NCBI GenBank assembly: GCA_021464415.1
Contig: CM038465.1
Span: forward strand, 82,804,919-82,868,918
Direction of reading: 5' to 3'
Length of the DNA: 64,000 nucleotides
DNA from: Lonicera japonica
Lineage: Eukaryota > Streptophyta > Magnoliopsida > Dipsacales > Caprifoliaceae
The first letter of the stretch is position 1. Each line of letters starts with the position of its first letter. The notes beneath the pieces were generated by a model that was given only the letters and a program-made list of their open reading frames with translations, was not told the origin of the DNA and searched no databases. Below, piece after piece: positions 12,028-23,412 of this stretch. A program made the translations under genes and the position numbers.

Positions 12028-13134
12028 TGTATGATAAGAATGAAATGAAGTGAAAGATCGTCTTCTGTAACATATGACTTTTGACTACTATAAGTGGTGA
12101 ACCATGATTCATGTAACGTATGAAATATCATTTATCAATGTGACGAGAATTATGCAAGGTAAATCATATGCATTGATGCGACGTGGTGTGTAATAATGGA
12201 CTAGGAGGTTCTAAGGTTTGATTGAGGACCAATCAAAAAAAGAAATCAAAAAGTAATACTCCTCACATTAACTACTCCTACGTCCTAAATTAGAAATAAG
12301 ACTTCGTGACTATCTTAAGATTTGGTGTATTAATTATATATTGAAAAAAAATAATCTCTTTATCTAAAACATTTTTGAAAAAATAATGCGCTTTTTAATT
12401 TGGGGAGGATGAGGTGCTATTATTTGGTTTAGTGTTTACAACATTCTTGGTGATTGTTTAATCTTTTATAGATCTTTTTATAAAATACATTTAAACAATA
12501 AATTATATACAACAAAGATTTTATGCATGCTGAGATGAAGATCGGGATATTTTATAATGTGGGAGAGATCAAAAGAAAGAAAATTACAAAGTAAAACTAT
12601 ATATTATTGTGAAAAAAAGTTGGATCGTGTTTGTAACACTATCACTTTATGCACTTATAAGTTATATCATCAAGTTAACCCCTCTAAGATTTCTACGTTA
12701 ATTCAAATCGACTCTCATCTTCTACTTGAAAATTTTTGGGCTTTATTGTTCTCTTAAGTTTTGGTAATAATTTTGTAAAATTACAATATTCTCTTTCATG
12801 TTTCAAAAATTACAATAAAAATAATATTTACTTCAAGGCTTATTTTGATAACCTTGAACATAAAAAACACAAATTATTACTATTTCACCTATTACCATTA
12901 AATATATTTATTTTGTTTATATAATGCGAATAATTCCTAACTTCCAATTCTAATTTTAAAAGGAAGAAATTTTACACCTTCTTGTTAAAATATATATATA
13001 TATATAGATAGATAGATATATTTTTAATCTATATAATAAAGAGTTATGATTTTTGAATTTCAAAAATGTATAAGAGAATAAAGAATTGTGTTATTCAAAT
13101 TAAAGATGTTTTTTAAATGGTTATAATACCTTTA
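12028..13134. other. Intergenic, AT-rich
   Basis: No supported gene. A possible Stowaway-like relic lies at about 12265-12410 (CTCCTACGTCCTAAATTAG versus CTTTTTAATTTGGGGAGG). An (AT)n/(GATA)n tract is at 12991-13020. Confidence 0.4.
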
Positions 13135-13456
13135 GACCTCGTTTGGTTTACGAATTTGAGCAATCAGGAAAGTAAATTCTTTATTTTCATTTGTTTGGTA
13201 AGCACAAATTCCGGAAACACTTTTTTGATAGAGGAAAAAATACAGGGTAAAGTCATTCATCTCAAAACTCATGGGATTGGTTTTCCCTTGTAATTTCCTA
13301 ACATTTATTACAAAAAATTTGGACAACAATACCCAAACATAAATACTTTCCATACTTTACCAAACACAAGAAAGGAAACTTAACAGAAATTTTAGTTTCT
13401 CACTTCCATGGCAAAGATAAAAGAATTAATTTTCTTTCCGTAAATCAAACGAGGCC
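13135..13456 (+). mobile_element. Tourist-like MITE, family A copy 1
   Basis: A 322-bp element begins GACCTCGTTTGGTTTACG and ends CGTAAATCAAACGAGGCC, preceded by TTA and followed by TAA. It is collinear with the copy at 33951 and reverse-complementary to the one at 20752. No ORF. Confidence 0.75.
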
Positions 13457-13719
13457 TAATACATGTTACGACCGGGTTTATCTGTATTTAGATATATTAC
13501 AAAATCTCTTGTGTTTTTTACTCGAACCATTAAGCATGCTGTCCCAAAAAAAAAATCTTAAAATATAGGTAGTACTATTGCAAACACAGTTTTATTTATT
13601 ATCAAAAAAATATATAATATAATTTCTTAAAATAATATTATACACTAGTAAAAAAATAATTAATTTAGCAAAGCCATATAATCGGTTTATACTTAATATT
13701 ATTGTAGCAGAAGCAATGA

Positions 13720-13850
13720 GGGCCCAGTTCCCCAATGACACGTGTTTCCCCATTAACCGACATTGGTCCCACGGACTTCCTAGGCAACGGAGTGCCGTTA
13801 CTCCGTAAGTTATGCGTTTTGTATAATGGCGGGGCCAGCAGTTTGAGCAA
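13720..13850 (+). promoter_or_regulatory. Possible REF promoter region with ACGT-core motif
   Basis: GC content rises relative to flanking DNA and a palindromic GACACGTGTT (G-box/ABRE type) lies near 13738-13747, about 550 bp before the predicted start codon. ABRE elements fit the abscisic-acid and stress inducibility known for some REF/SRPP genes. A weak TATA-like TATAAT sits near 13820. Function is inferred. Confidence 0.35.
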
Positions 13851-14011
13851 CCCTTGATTTTGATCCATTGGTTGCGGAAGAGTTACGAAATTCTTGAAAG
13901 CATGAGAGAATTCTTGAACCTGTTTTGATTCGAGGAGACGAAATGGTTGCAAGCAAGGTCGTAATTCCACCTTTTGCTCTATTCATTTACAAGTTCAATA
14001 ACCTTTCTAGT

Positions 14012-14147
14012 AACAATTATTCATTAATTTACTTATCTATTCAGATTGAGATGGATAAATCAATTATTCATTAATTTGCTTATCTATTCAGATTGAAATG
14101 GATAAATCAATTATTCATTAATTTGCTTATCCATTCAGATTGAAATG
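14012..14147 (+). repeat. 47-bp tandem repeat at the 5' end of the REF gene
   Basis: Repeat landmarks GATTGARATGGATAAA begin at 14044, 14091 and 14138, exactly 47 bp apart, each preceded by CAATTATTCATTAATTT.CTTATCYATTCA. Each copy holds an ATG. The first two open the short reading frame MDKSIIH followed by a stop; the last runs into the duplicated REF start segment. Confidence 0.85.
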
Positions 14148-14194
14148 GATAAATGCGATCCGGAATTGAAGCACCTAGGATTTGTGAGTTCCGT
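14145..14194 (+). pseudogene. Duplicated REF first-exon start segment
   Basis: The ATG at 14145 reads MDKCDPELKHLGFV and then reaches GTGAGTTCC, a good splice-donor sequence. Canonical REF/SRPP proteins begin with a similar E-L-K-H-L-G-F-V-R segment. The second version, 143 bp downstream, reads MENCSRELKQLQFVR and continues into the intact frame. Thus the upstream copy is either a relic or an alternative first exon spliced over 14190-14333. Confidence 0.6.
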
Positions 14195-14287
14195 ATTGTG
14201 CTTTGTTTCACCCGTCTGCACTGCATTTACAACTTCTCTAGTTTTTCTATTAACTCGATTTGCTATTCTAATTCTATTCATATTGAG

Positions 14288-16509
14288 ATGGAGAACTGCA
14301 GTCGAGAACTGAAGCAACTACAGTTTGTGAGGACGATTACGATCAAGGCTGTGGTATGCTTGTCCATTCTGTACGAATACGCCAAGCAGAGCTCTGGTCC
14401 CTTGAAATCTACTGTCGCCACTGTTGAGAGAGCTCTCACCACAGTCGTCGGGCCTGTTTACGAGAAATTTAAGGACGTGCCTGGTGATGTCCTTGTTTTC
14501 CTTGACAATAAGGTTGGTGCTCATCTTTTCTTTTGTAAATCCTCAATTCTTGCTGACCACATATTTATATTTATATTCATATTCAATTATTCATATAATA
14601 TAATATGGATCAATTTATTGCTTCTCGATTTGGAATTTTGCATGCGTTTGATTGTGATTTTTTTAGTGGTGCTTCGAATTGGTAGTTGATACTTAGAGAT
14701 TATTGAAATTAATCAGGTGAAGATCACTTAAAACTCATTCCGAAAATTTAGGAAAGAAAATTGAAATTGGAAAATGTGTTGCTCTTATGCCTCGATTGAC
14801 ATTGTTTATATATAGTGAGAACATACGTTTTTGGTTTCGCATGTTTATGTGTAATCAGTGTATGTTGTCTTTTAAAATTTCATGCATAGAACGAGGTTTA
14901 TTGATCTACATTTGAGTTGTTCCTTCATACAATTATCAAGTATTACGTTTAAGCGGGTTGCTCTTTCTGTTGTTTTGATATCCCATTGGTATTGCGTTGA
15001 TAAAAAAAGGTTGTAGTTGAAGACGAAAAAACCTGGTAAAAAAAGTTCTGTATATTGATACTGGTAGGAGTAAAGTCCTTCAGCTCTTATTTGTGCCACA
15101 GCTCGGGCCTCGGGATGTGCCTTATATGTTCTTGTTAGAGGAGGAACAATGAAGTTTGTTTTGAGGGAAATATTACTCAATACTTTCATTCAATTGCTAA
15201 ATTTGATTTATTGAAGCTCAAATGTTCTAAACCAATTTCTTTGTTCTGAGGTGATTCATGTGAATAAGTGCTTCATCCTTGGCAAATCTGTTTGTTTGAA
15301 TGTCTTGTACTTCTGTCTCCTTTTCATGTAGTGTTTTCACTTTTGTAATGGTTACCTGTGTAGCATGGCTTTATCTTGCTAATGTTCAAATTCTCATATT
15401 AAATGACCAGATCTGAAGCAAGAAATTTTTGTAAGGAGTGGCATAATCAATAATATTCAACCACCACACTTGATATAATAAATAAATATGGATTAATAAT
15501 CTTTTCATTGAGTAAAGTTCCAATTAGCCTCAATAAGCTCTTATATATTAGAAGTGTTGCATCACAACTTCATATTTTGAATGCTGCTATTATTTAATTT
15601 TCACATATAAAGCCATGTTACTTTTCACTTCTCAAGGCTAATAGTATGGTGGTAGTGTTTAGATGTAACACGAAGACCCTACAATCTGAGATTGCTTTTA
15701 CTCAACACTTACATATGGACACATTTTTTAATTTATTTTTTTTGTTAAAAAAAAGAAAAAAAATATGTGGAGACATTTCAATTCTCACCTGTTTCAGGGC
15801 AAAAATGATTATTTTATTTGGTTTCCAAGGGATTGGTGTTCTTTTTATCTTGTGTCAAAGCAAGCAGAAGTATAATCACTTCTCTCTACATATAAAATCA
15901 GGAGAGGCAGGCGGGCAGCTGCCACCTCAGGGCCCCTGTTCCCTGCATCTGACACTTCATTTTGTTTTAGCTACCTTGTTTGGGTTGCACGTACTGGATT
16001 GCTTGCTTGGTGTTTTGAATGGTCCCAACAGTGATTTGTGACTGATAACTTGTCAAATACAGGTAGATGAAACAACGAAAAAGTTTGAAAAGAACGTGCC
16101 GCCCTTGGCTAAGAAGGTTGTCAGCCAATCCCTGTCCACGGTGTATAAGGCATTGCAGTTGGCCGAAAACCTAGTGCAGCAAGCTCAAGTTGGTGGTCCA
16201 AATGCAGCAATTCATTATGCTGGTGCATTGTATAAGCAGTCGGTCCTGTGCCAATTGGCAAAACTATGGTATGGAATTAACCAAATTCCACTCCTCCATA
16301 TAGTGGCGCAAATGGCTCTCCCAACAGCTGCCTACTTGTCAGAGAAGTACAATAGAACAATTGAAGACATGATCACAAAGGGTTATACTGGCTTTCACCA
16401 TCTCCCTTTGTTCCCAATTGACGAGATGGCTAAGGCTTATAAGCAGGTTGAACCAGCAAAAGGAGATGCAGCTACCACTTATGCAGTCTGCGAAACAGAT
16501 ATGGATTAG
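14288..16509 (+). CDS. REF/SRPP-family lipid-droplet-associated protein
   Basis: Two exons, 14288-14512 and 16063-16509, give 223 aa, normal for the rubber elongation factor / small rubber particle protein family (also called LDAP or stress-related proteins). These coat lipid droplets or rubber particles and support droplet formation and stress tolerance. Family motifs include KAVVCLSILYEYAKQSSGPL, VERALTTVVGPVYEKFKDVP, VFLDNKVDETTKKFEKNVPP, QAQVGGPNAAIHYA, and PTAAYLSEKYNR near the C-terminus. No transmembrane helix. The 1.55-kb intron has no supported gene. The start chosen is the ATG continuous with the conserved body; an alternative upstream exon exists. The Arabidopsis counterpart At1g67360 also neighbours ASY1. 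The last 50 codons are duplicated downstream. Confidence 0.92.
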
Positions 16510-16703
16510 TTTGATGTCTGCAATCTGATTTATTTCATTAGAAGAATGCTTTTCCCTTTGGTCCCAATTGTGGAGATGGCTAAGGCCTATAAGCAGGTTG
16601 AAGCAGCAAAAGGAGATGCAGCTTCTTCTTATGCAGTACGCGAAACAGATATGGATTAGTTGGATGTCTGCAATCTGATTTGTTTCATTAGAAGAATGCT
16701 TTT
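16404..16703 (+). repeat. 150-bp tandem duplication across the REF stop codon
   Basis: Copy 1 (16404-16553) holds the last 36 codons, the TAG and early 3' UTR. Copy 2 (16554-16703) repeats this with about a dozen differences. The period is 150, a multiple of three, and no other stop interrupts the frame between the TAG at 16507-16509 and the one at 16657-16659. Confidence 0.9.
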
Positions 16704-19544
16704 GATAGAGACTTACTATAATGCGGAAAAGGAGGGAGGGGGGTATATATGTTTTGTGCAGCAATGTGAGTAGTTGCTCACCTGTAGCATATGAGCTTTA
16801 GAATTTTTGACACGCTTGTGAGTTGTGACTGAGAAAGGATAATGAAATCTTTCAGATTATGCTAATTGACATATTTTCCCGTGCAAAAGGTTTAAGCTGT
16901 TTTAGTAAGATTTAGCATCTTCGGTGCTTTAAAAGAGATCATTAACTGTTTAGCTATGCAGCAAGAACAGCTTTCCTTCACTATTAAATAGACTGATTTT
17001 TGTTAGGTTTGTGCTGCACATGTTATTAGTTTTTAAGCTTTAAAGTATATTTTCTTTCGTAGGGCTTGTAGTGTCAGGCTTTAAGAATTGTACCGTTGCA
17101 ATATTTGGTTAGAGCATCAGTGAGCCAATCCAAGTTCACCAACATTCTGCAATTTTATAAAACCTTTATGAAATTTGTCATCTAAACTTAAATTAAATTG
17201 GCAATGGAAGTAATGCTTCATCTATGTGCTCAACTCCTTATAATCTGAAAACAACACACGCATCCATCATCACTGACAACGTAAACTTGGTTTTTTGTAG
17301 TAGTGATTCTGTTCTACTCTGCTTGTGTCTGTGTCTAACACTCTTGCCCACAATACATAAAATATTCAGCCAGAGATGCTCCTGTATAGGGAGCTAGGTA
17401 TTGTAATGTAGCAGGGGAATCCGCCGTTTCTGCTACCACAATAGTGTATTCCATTGACCTTCCATAACGTAAACTAACTCTTGATTCATCTTAGATTCAA
17501 TCGGATTCGAGAATCATGCCTCGGAACATCCACAAGAGTTGGCTTAGAACCATGAAATTACATATAGTTGGACCACTCCTGTCGGAACTGACCCCCTTAG
17601 TTTTGGTGTAGCGGCTATATTCCGATTCATCCTCTTTTTTCAAGGATTTGGTAATTGGATGTTGAACCCATTACATATGATGGGAGTTTTTAAAATATTA
17701 CTTTTATATATTCTATTTTTAATTAAATGAGACTAAAAAGACGAAATGGCCAGAGAAATTGTTTAACCGCAAGTTTTTAATTGACAATGGAGGGAGATTT
17801 AATTTGGAGGCTCCCAAAGGCATGGAAGTCCCAGAACGACGGGCAAAAAATAAATGCTTTAGTGACCAGTAATCACACAAATGGGAGTGAATCATGGTGA
17901 TCGGTGCATTTGCGCGCAGTAGCTGTGCGCGGAACAAATGGTAAAGCTCCAGTACGTGCTGGTGCCTCAAATGCATATAGGTCATGGTTGCTCCATGTGG
18001 TGCCTGTGCCTCCCATGCCATATATATATATATATATATATAAAGGGCATAGCTTGGTTGTATTAAATTAGCTTGAGAGTATATAGTCATGTTCATGTTC
18101 TACTACTTCGTGAATTCTATAATTTTTCCTGTTATAAATGTACACAAAGGAATCTTTAATTTAACAATTTGTTTGATCGAATATAATAATAATAATAATA
18201 ATAATTTAACTCGAACAAATGTTCAATACTTGATTGGAAAAGAAATACCAAGGGATACCTGGATTTCTTATTCCATGCGAAAAATGAAAAATTGAGCTAA
18301 AATAAATTGTTTAATGACAGTGGTTAATTTAACGTGCCAGTGTAGTTTCGCAGTTGCAGGAAAAAATAGTCAACTACCTCTATATTTAATTTTACATTTT
18401 TCAATATTCACTAATTTTAATTCAGTTAATGATTAGAAAAATTAATTTACTGTATAGTATAGTTATATATAGTATATTGATTAATTATGTTCTAAAAAAA
18501 TTACAATGACTCTTAATTTAAAATTGATATTATATTTACATCCTCCCTCTATATTTATATTTATTATTATATTATATATCAAAATCCCCCACTTACTTCT
18601 CCTTTTCCTCCTTCTTCTTCCTTTTTTTTTTATTATTATTAACCTCGATCAACTGCCCCCTTTTCTTTTTCCTTCTTTTTTCTTAGACATCCTCCTACTC
18701 TGTCTCCCCTTTTTTGACCCACAGCATTTACAAAAAGCACAAATATATATATATATATATATGCAAGCCTTAATTGAAAAAATAAAAAAAATCACATTTT
18801 AAATAAATTTAAAAACCACTATGTAACTATTTATTGAACTCTATAGGTTGAAGATCCCCACAAATTCAATTTTTTCTTCCTATTAATGACCTGGAAAACA
18901 AAACGTAAAAACACAAGTCCATCGCATGAAGAGACTTTTAAATATTTAAGGCGCAAATACAGTAATAATACCATGCACATTATATATACCTTCTCTTTTC
19001 TTTTCTTTTCTTTTTTTACTAATGCAATATTACTTTTATTGTTTTACCCCTTTATAAATGGGTGATTTTATTTTCATTAGCGACTTCTTTCGGTTTATCT
19101 CTTCTTTTTTTCAAGATTTGTTAAGTTAATTTGCATTGTGTATTAAGTTTAATCATGAGTCGGAATAAACTTACCAAAAAAAAAAATTTAATAATTTAAT
19201 TTTAAGTAAATTATATTTTTTTATTAATTTATCTTAGAATATTCATCAGACCAATTAAAATATTCATCTTAATAGAAATGGATGATTTAATTATAATTAT
19301 AAATACAGCCTTCTTTCCTTCTCCTTCATCATCATAAATCTTTTCCAGCGCCAAGACTCCATTATCATCTACCAACGGCCACTTTTTGCCATGGATACAA
19401 AGATCATTTTTTATTTTTATTTTTGAAAATTTGAAAAAATATATTAAAATCACTAAAAATATAAACAACAACTTCTTCATAAATAAATAAATAAAACACA
19501 CACACACACACCCCATCCAAACCTGAAATAATCTATCTTGACAT
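16704..19544. other. REF 3' flank and intergenic DNA
   Basis: No supported gene in about 2.8 kb. Visible items are (TA)n tracts at 18020-18042 and 18743-18761, an (AAT)n tract near 18184-18205, a pyrimidine-rich stretch at 18590-18700 and (CA)n near 19497-19510. A GC-richer stretch at 17820-18015 contains the inverted repeat CGCGCA..TGTGCGCG (about 17911-17930) but no convincing ORF. Confidence 0.45.
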
Positions 19545-19992
19545 TAGGGGTGTTTTTGGTTTTAATCTGTGTAAGAATTAAGAGACCCAAACCTGAATCA
19601 AACTTTTTGGTTTGGTTTATATATGTTTTTTAAAAGCAAAATAAATTGTAAAATAAAACTTATTTTTGTTAAAAAACAATTATTTTAGATCAAAAAATTT
19701 ACTTTTACAATTATAATATAATTTCAATATTCATGGTAACTTAAAAAGTCGATTTCTTACTAGACTTTGCAAATTTTAGGAACATAAAATTTTAAATAGT
19801 TAATTAATATTATTTTCGAGTCACATATTTAATAATTCGGTTTAATTTGGTTTGGTTCTATTTAACAATGTCAGGCCCCCAAACCCGAACCTAACATATT
19901 CGGTTTCTTTGATTTAGTTTCGATTTTTTATAGATCGGTTCGGCTCACTAAGGTTGAGCCGTTTGATTTTCAAGTTAGTCACAACACCCCTA
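19545..19992. mobile_element. TAGGGGTGTT-ended MITE
   Basis: Begins TAGGGGTGTTTTTGG and ends CAACACCCCTA. The interior has repeated TTCGGTTT/GGTTTGGTT motifs and no ORF. A related but less complete copy is at 32577. Confidence 0.55.
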
Positions 19993-20058
19993 CCTAACAC
20001 AACTCAATCATAAATATTTCACTCTCCACACAAATGACACAACCCTATTATTAAGTAA

Positions 20059-20605
20059 GAGCATCTCCAATGGAGATGTGTAAACTATGACACATAGGAT
20101 TTGTGTAAAATTTACACAATGTGTATAATTTTTGGTGCTCCAATGGTATTGTGTAAAACATGCCACATCATCACTTGTGTAAAATGGGTGTGTATTTTAC
20201 ACATCCATTTTACATATCCACATCATCATTTTCTCTCTCCAACTTTTTACAAAATATTAAAAGTAATATAAGTAAAAATCAAAATATGATTTTATTATGA
20301 TATTTTTATATTTGAATTTTACTCATCAAAAGCTTTAAAATAATACCCATATTGACTATTAAACTATAAATAAAAATATTCATAAAAAATATTGAATATT
20401 ACATGTGAATATATATATTCCATGTGGTACAATATCATTGGTTTATTCAAATTTTACATAACAATCTTAAAGTGTACCATTGGAGCACAAATGAGAATGT
20501 GTAAAATATTTGTGTAAAATTAATTTTTATCCTCCAAATGTCTATTTTTTATTGGTTCACATATTTTTACACAATCAATTTACACATTCACCATTAGAGA
20601 TGCTC
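20059..20605. mobile_element. GAGCATCTCC MITE, family B copy 1
   Basis: Terminal inverted repeats GAGCATCTCCAATGG and GAGCATCTCTAATGG, flanked by TAA on both sides (20056-20058 and 20606-20608). The interior contains repeated GTGTAAAATTTACACA-type palindromes. No transposase. The 3-bp target duplication suggests PIF/Harbinger affinity. Confidence 0.75.
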
Positions 20606-20751
20606 TAAAGACTAGCATTTATAATGACATAAAAATGCTCGTAACTCATTAATTCATTGAATTATGCACTTGGGGAGTAGTTCAATTATTTATGATAAAA
20701 TCATAATAAAGACAGATTGGTTTTTTCTTGAAACTAATAAAGAAGCCTTAA

Positions 20752-21079
20752 GACCTCGTTTGGTTGATTGGTTCACGGAAGAGAAATCAATTTTTTTATT
20801 TTTCCTATGGATGTGAAAAACTAAATTTTCTGTCAAATTTCCTTTCTTGTGTTTGGTAAAGTATGGAAAGTATTTAAGTAAGGGTATTATTGTTTAAAAT
20901 TTTTGTAATAAATGTTTAGAAATCACATGGAAAAATCAATCTCATATGTTTTGAAATGAATGGTTTTACCCCCTATTTTTCCCTCTCGAAAAAGTATTTC
21001 TAGAATTTGTGCTTACTAAACAAAAGAAATGAACAACTTTCCTTTTTCGAGTACTAAAATCCGTAAACCAAACGATGCC
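20752..21079 (-). mobile_element. Tourist-like MITE, family A copy 2 (inverted)
   Basis: A 328-bp element whose reverse complement is collinear with the copies at 13135 and 33951: shared landmarks are TTGTGTTTGGTAAAGTATGGAAAG and TTTTACCCCCTATTTTTC. Preceded by TTA and followed by TAA. Confidence 0.7.
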
Positions 21080-21822
21080 TAAGAGTTGTAATAGAAGCTA
21101 CCTACATAAAAAGATTAAAAGTTTCAATAATCCTTACAGAAAATTAGGAAATAAAATTAATATGAAAGTATGTTGCGAATAGATGTCTCTATTAAAAAGT
21201 AAATATGCATTTTATAAAATAATTTTTAAAGGGGTAATTTTAAGAAACTTGATTCAAAATAATCATAAATTTTGGGAGGGAGTGGATAGACTAAAAAGAA
21301 ATCATAGACTGATATGTAGTTGGAGGCATTAAACTGCATTATCTTTTCTTTCTAAAATACTTATAGCATTACAAAGATTGTCCTTCAGTTGCATCAAAAC
21401 TTTAATCTTGCCGTTACGCTGTCATGATTTTTTAAATGCACCATTCTCCCTGCCCTTTATTCTTCACCATAAAAATGCAAAGGGCGAATTTTAGCTTTTA
21501 ATGCTGTCCGTTACCTATCTTACACCCCCTCTACCTAATTTTTATTTATTATTTTCTTCTCCACTACACATATTATCCTTTGGAAAAAAGGGTTTTAAAC
21601 ATTTGTATTCAAGGCCAAAAGAGTTGGATATTCAATGTAAGCCAACCGGTTATACAAAAATTATAACTTGAACCCTCCAACTTAGACCCCCAGTATACAA
21701 AATAAAGACCATTACAAAACTAGAATTTAATTTTGCAACCCCAAAACATGGCCTCATTTTTACTTTTCAGCCCCCCTATTTCAAAGACTCGCGTGCCGTT
21801 ACTTTCCGTCACAGTCACACGG
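21080..21822. other. Intergenic and 3' flank of the F-box gene
   Basis: AT-rich; contains the presumed 3' UTR of the minus-strand F-box/MYND gene next to its stop codon. No other gene seen. Confidence 0.45.
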
Positions 21823-23219
21823 TTAGCTCTCAACCATGGCAACAACTCCTCCCTCATTATTATTCCCTTGAAACCCGCCATTAATATTCTCCTCCTCAAC
21901 GTCAACGTTAGCGTTATCTTCACCGTCGTCATCGAGCCACCTCTCAACCGGTGCGCACTCCGCCTTGTGGCGCATCTTCCAATCAAGCGCCTGGCAAGCA
22001 CGTGAGCAGTAGTTCACTGCCCCACACACCGAACACCTTCGAAACTCGTGCCTCCTAGTCTCGGGTCGTCCACAACCCGTATGAGAGCATAGCCTTAGCC
22101 CCGAACCGGGCTCCCCACCCTTAGCCGAGAACCAGTCGGTCAAAAAACGGCTGGCAGGGTGAGCCTCTGGAGCCGGAACATTGCAGCCGAAATCACTGAG
22201 TAACGGACATCCTGAGCCTAACACGTGGCGGTGGTGTGGAATCGGGTTCCACGTCAGCCACGAGCCGGTGGTAAGAGCCGACGGCGTTGTTGATAGAACG
22301 GCGGCTAATTCACGGGCGTTGGCTTGGACAAGGAATCGGCGGCCCTCGGAGATGTTTTGGCGAACGCCGTAGCCGTCTTGAAGGCAGTGCCCAAGCTCTC
22401 GAAGAGCGTCTATGTGGCCTAAGAAGGCGGCTCTGGCGCAAAGAGCCACGCCGGCTCGGAGGTCTTTGTCGTTTTTAGAGCCGCCGCTGCCGTTGAACTG
22501 AATAACGGCCAGCGAGTAGAGTGCCGGCGCGTGAGATGTCATCGCTGCCTTGGCCATCAGAGAGGCTCCGCTGCCTCGATTGTGCAAACAGTAGAAGCGA
22601 ATCTGTATTTCATAAAAAATCTAATCAAATAATAGTAGAATTATGTTTTTAGAGCGGAGGTGGATGAAGAATTGAAGCTGACCATGCCAAGAGTGTAGCA
22701 AGCTTCAATATTTCCGGCATCGGCGCACTGCTTTAAGAATCGGTGAGCGGACTCAGACCAATTGGTTGGTCTTATAGCAAAAGTTTTTGGAGAAGCTTTG
22801 GATAATACAAGTGAGTTGAGGCCTAATCCGTTTAGTCTTCTGCACCTGTTTAATTTCATAAAATCCAAACATGAGATTCAAAACTACATTCATATACTTA
22901 AACTTAGTAGGCATGTGTTGTGAATATATATATATATATATATAACTTACGTCATCAAAACGCTGATGAAATCTGAAGGAGAGGCGGCGGTGGAGCTGAG
23001 TTTGCAGAGAACAGAAAGTAGGAGATCATCAGGCAAAGAATCAAAGAAATCAGTACCACCGGAGGCTGTCTCCGGCGAGGACTTAAAGCGTTTCCGGTTA
23101 TGCATCTGCTGGCTAGTGAACAAATATCTTTTCCTCTTGACAACTCCATCTTCCTCCTCCTCACAACAACAAGCGGCGTTTCGTACTTTTGGATAACAAA
23201 ATCCTCTTCTCGTTCTCAT
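21823..23219 (-). CDS. F-box protein with Sel1/HCP-like region and MYND zinc finger
   Basis: Three exons on the minus strand, 22951-23219, 22683-22845 and 21823-22602, join in phase to 403 aa. This is the counterpart of Arabidopsis At1g67340. An F-box at about 58-100 (FFDSLPDDLLLSVLCKLSS) would link to SKP1 in an SCF ubiquitin ligase. A Sel1/HCP-like helical region follows (about 118-250: NWSESAHRFLKQCADAGN, GVALCARAAFLGHIDALREL). A MYND zinc finger spans about C316-C360, with C-x2-C spacing at CSVC, the CSRAC pair and the H..C end. The tail is Asp/Asn/Gly-rich. The donor GTAAGT at 22950-22945 and the acceptors are clear. Substrate unknown; ubiquitin-ligase role inferred from the F-box. Frame intact. 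Confidence 0.93.
22925..22944. repeat. (AT)n in intron 1 of the F-box gene
   Basis: Uninterrupted AT dinucleotides just inside the donor site of intron 1. Confidence 0.8.
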
Positions 23220-23412
23220 CCCTATATCTATCTATCTATATCTGTCTTTTTATCTTTTCTTTTACTTGTTGTATAAATAAATAAATAAATAAATAAATAA
23301 TAAATATAAATACAGGCTCTCCTTCTCCTTCTCCTTCTCTGTCTAGTCTCTAGTCTAGAGATAAAAGAGAGAAGCTAGGTTCAATTAACAAACGGAGAGG
23401 CCTTATATATTA
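23220..23412 (-). promoter_or_regulatory. 5' leader and core promoter of the F-box gene
   Basis: On the minus strand a TATA-like ATATATAAGG lies near 23403-23412, about 185-195 bases upstream of the start codon. It is followed by a GA-rich leader (GAGAAGGAGAAGG, about 23315-23340) and a (TTTA)n tract at 23274-23300. Confidence 0.45.

Noticed and set aside
13665..13970. A 101-aa minus-strand frame upstream of the REF gene with rather protein-like composition (PPLYKTHNLRSNGTPLPRKS)
   Set aside because: It starts without ATG, matches no family I know, and overlaps the probable REF promoter with its G-box. It could be a gene-fragment exon, but the support is too weak to annotate.
14513..16062. 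Extra exon in the REF intron (frame near 15646-16041)
   Set aside because: The frame is not conserved in REF proteins and contains low-complexity KKRKK-type sequence; the two-exon model gives a complete family protein.
17719..18096. A 125-aa minus-strand frame with a YIYIYIY run
   Set aside because: Runs through an (AT)n tract, has no family features and no splice or promoter support.
21733..22478. Several plus-strand frames opposite the F-box/MYND gene
   Set aside because: Antisense shadows of a clearly conserved spliced gene.
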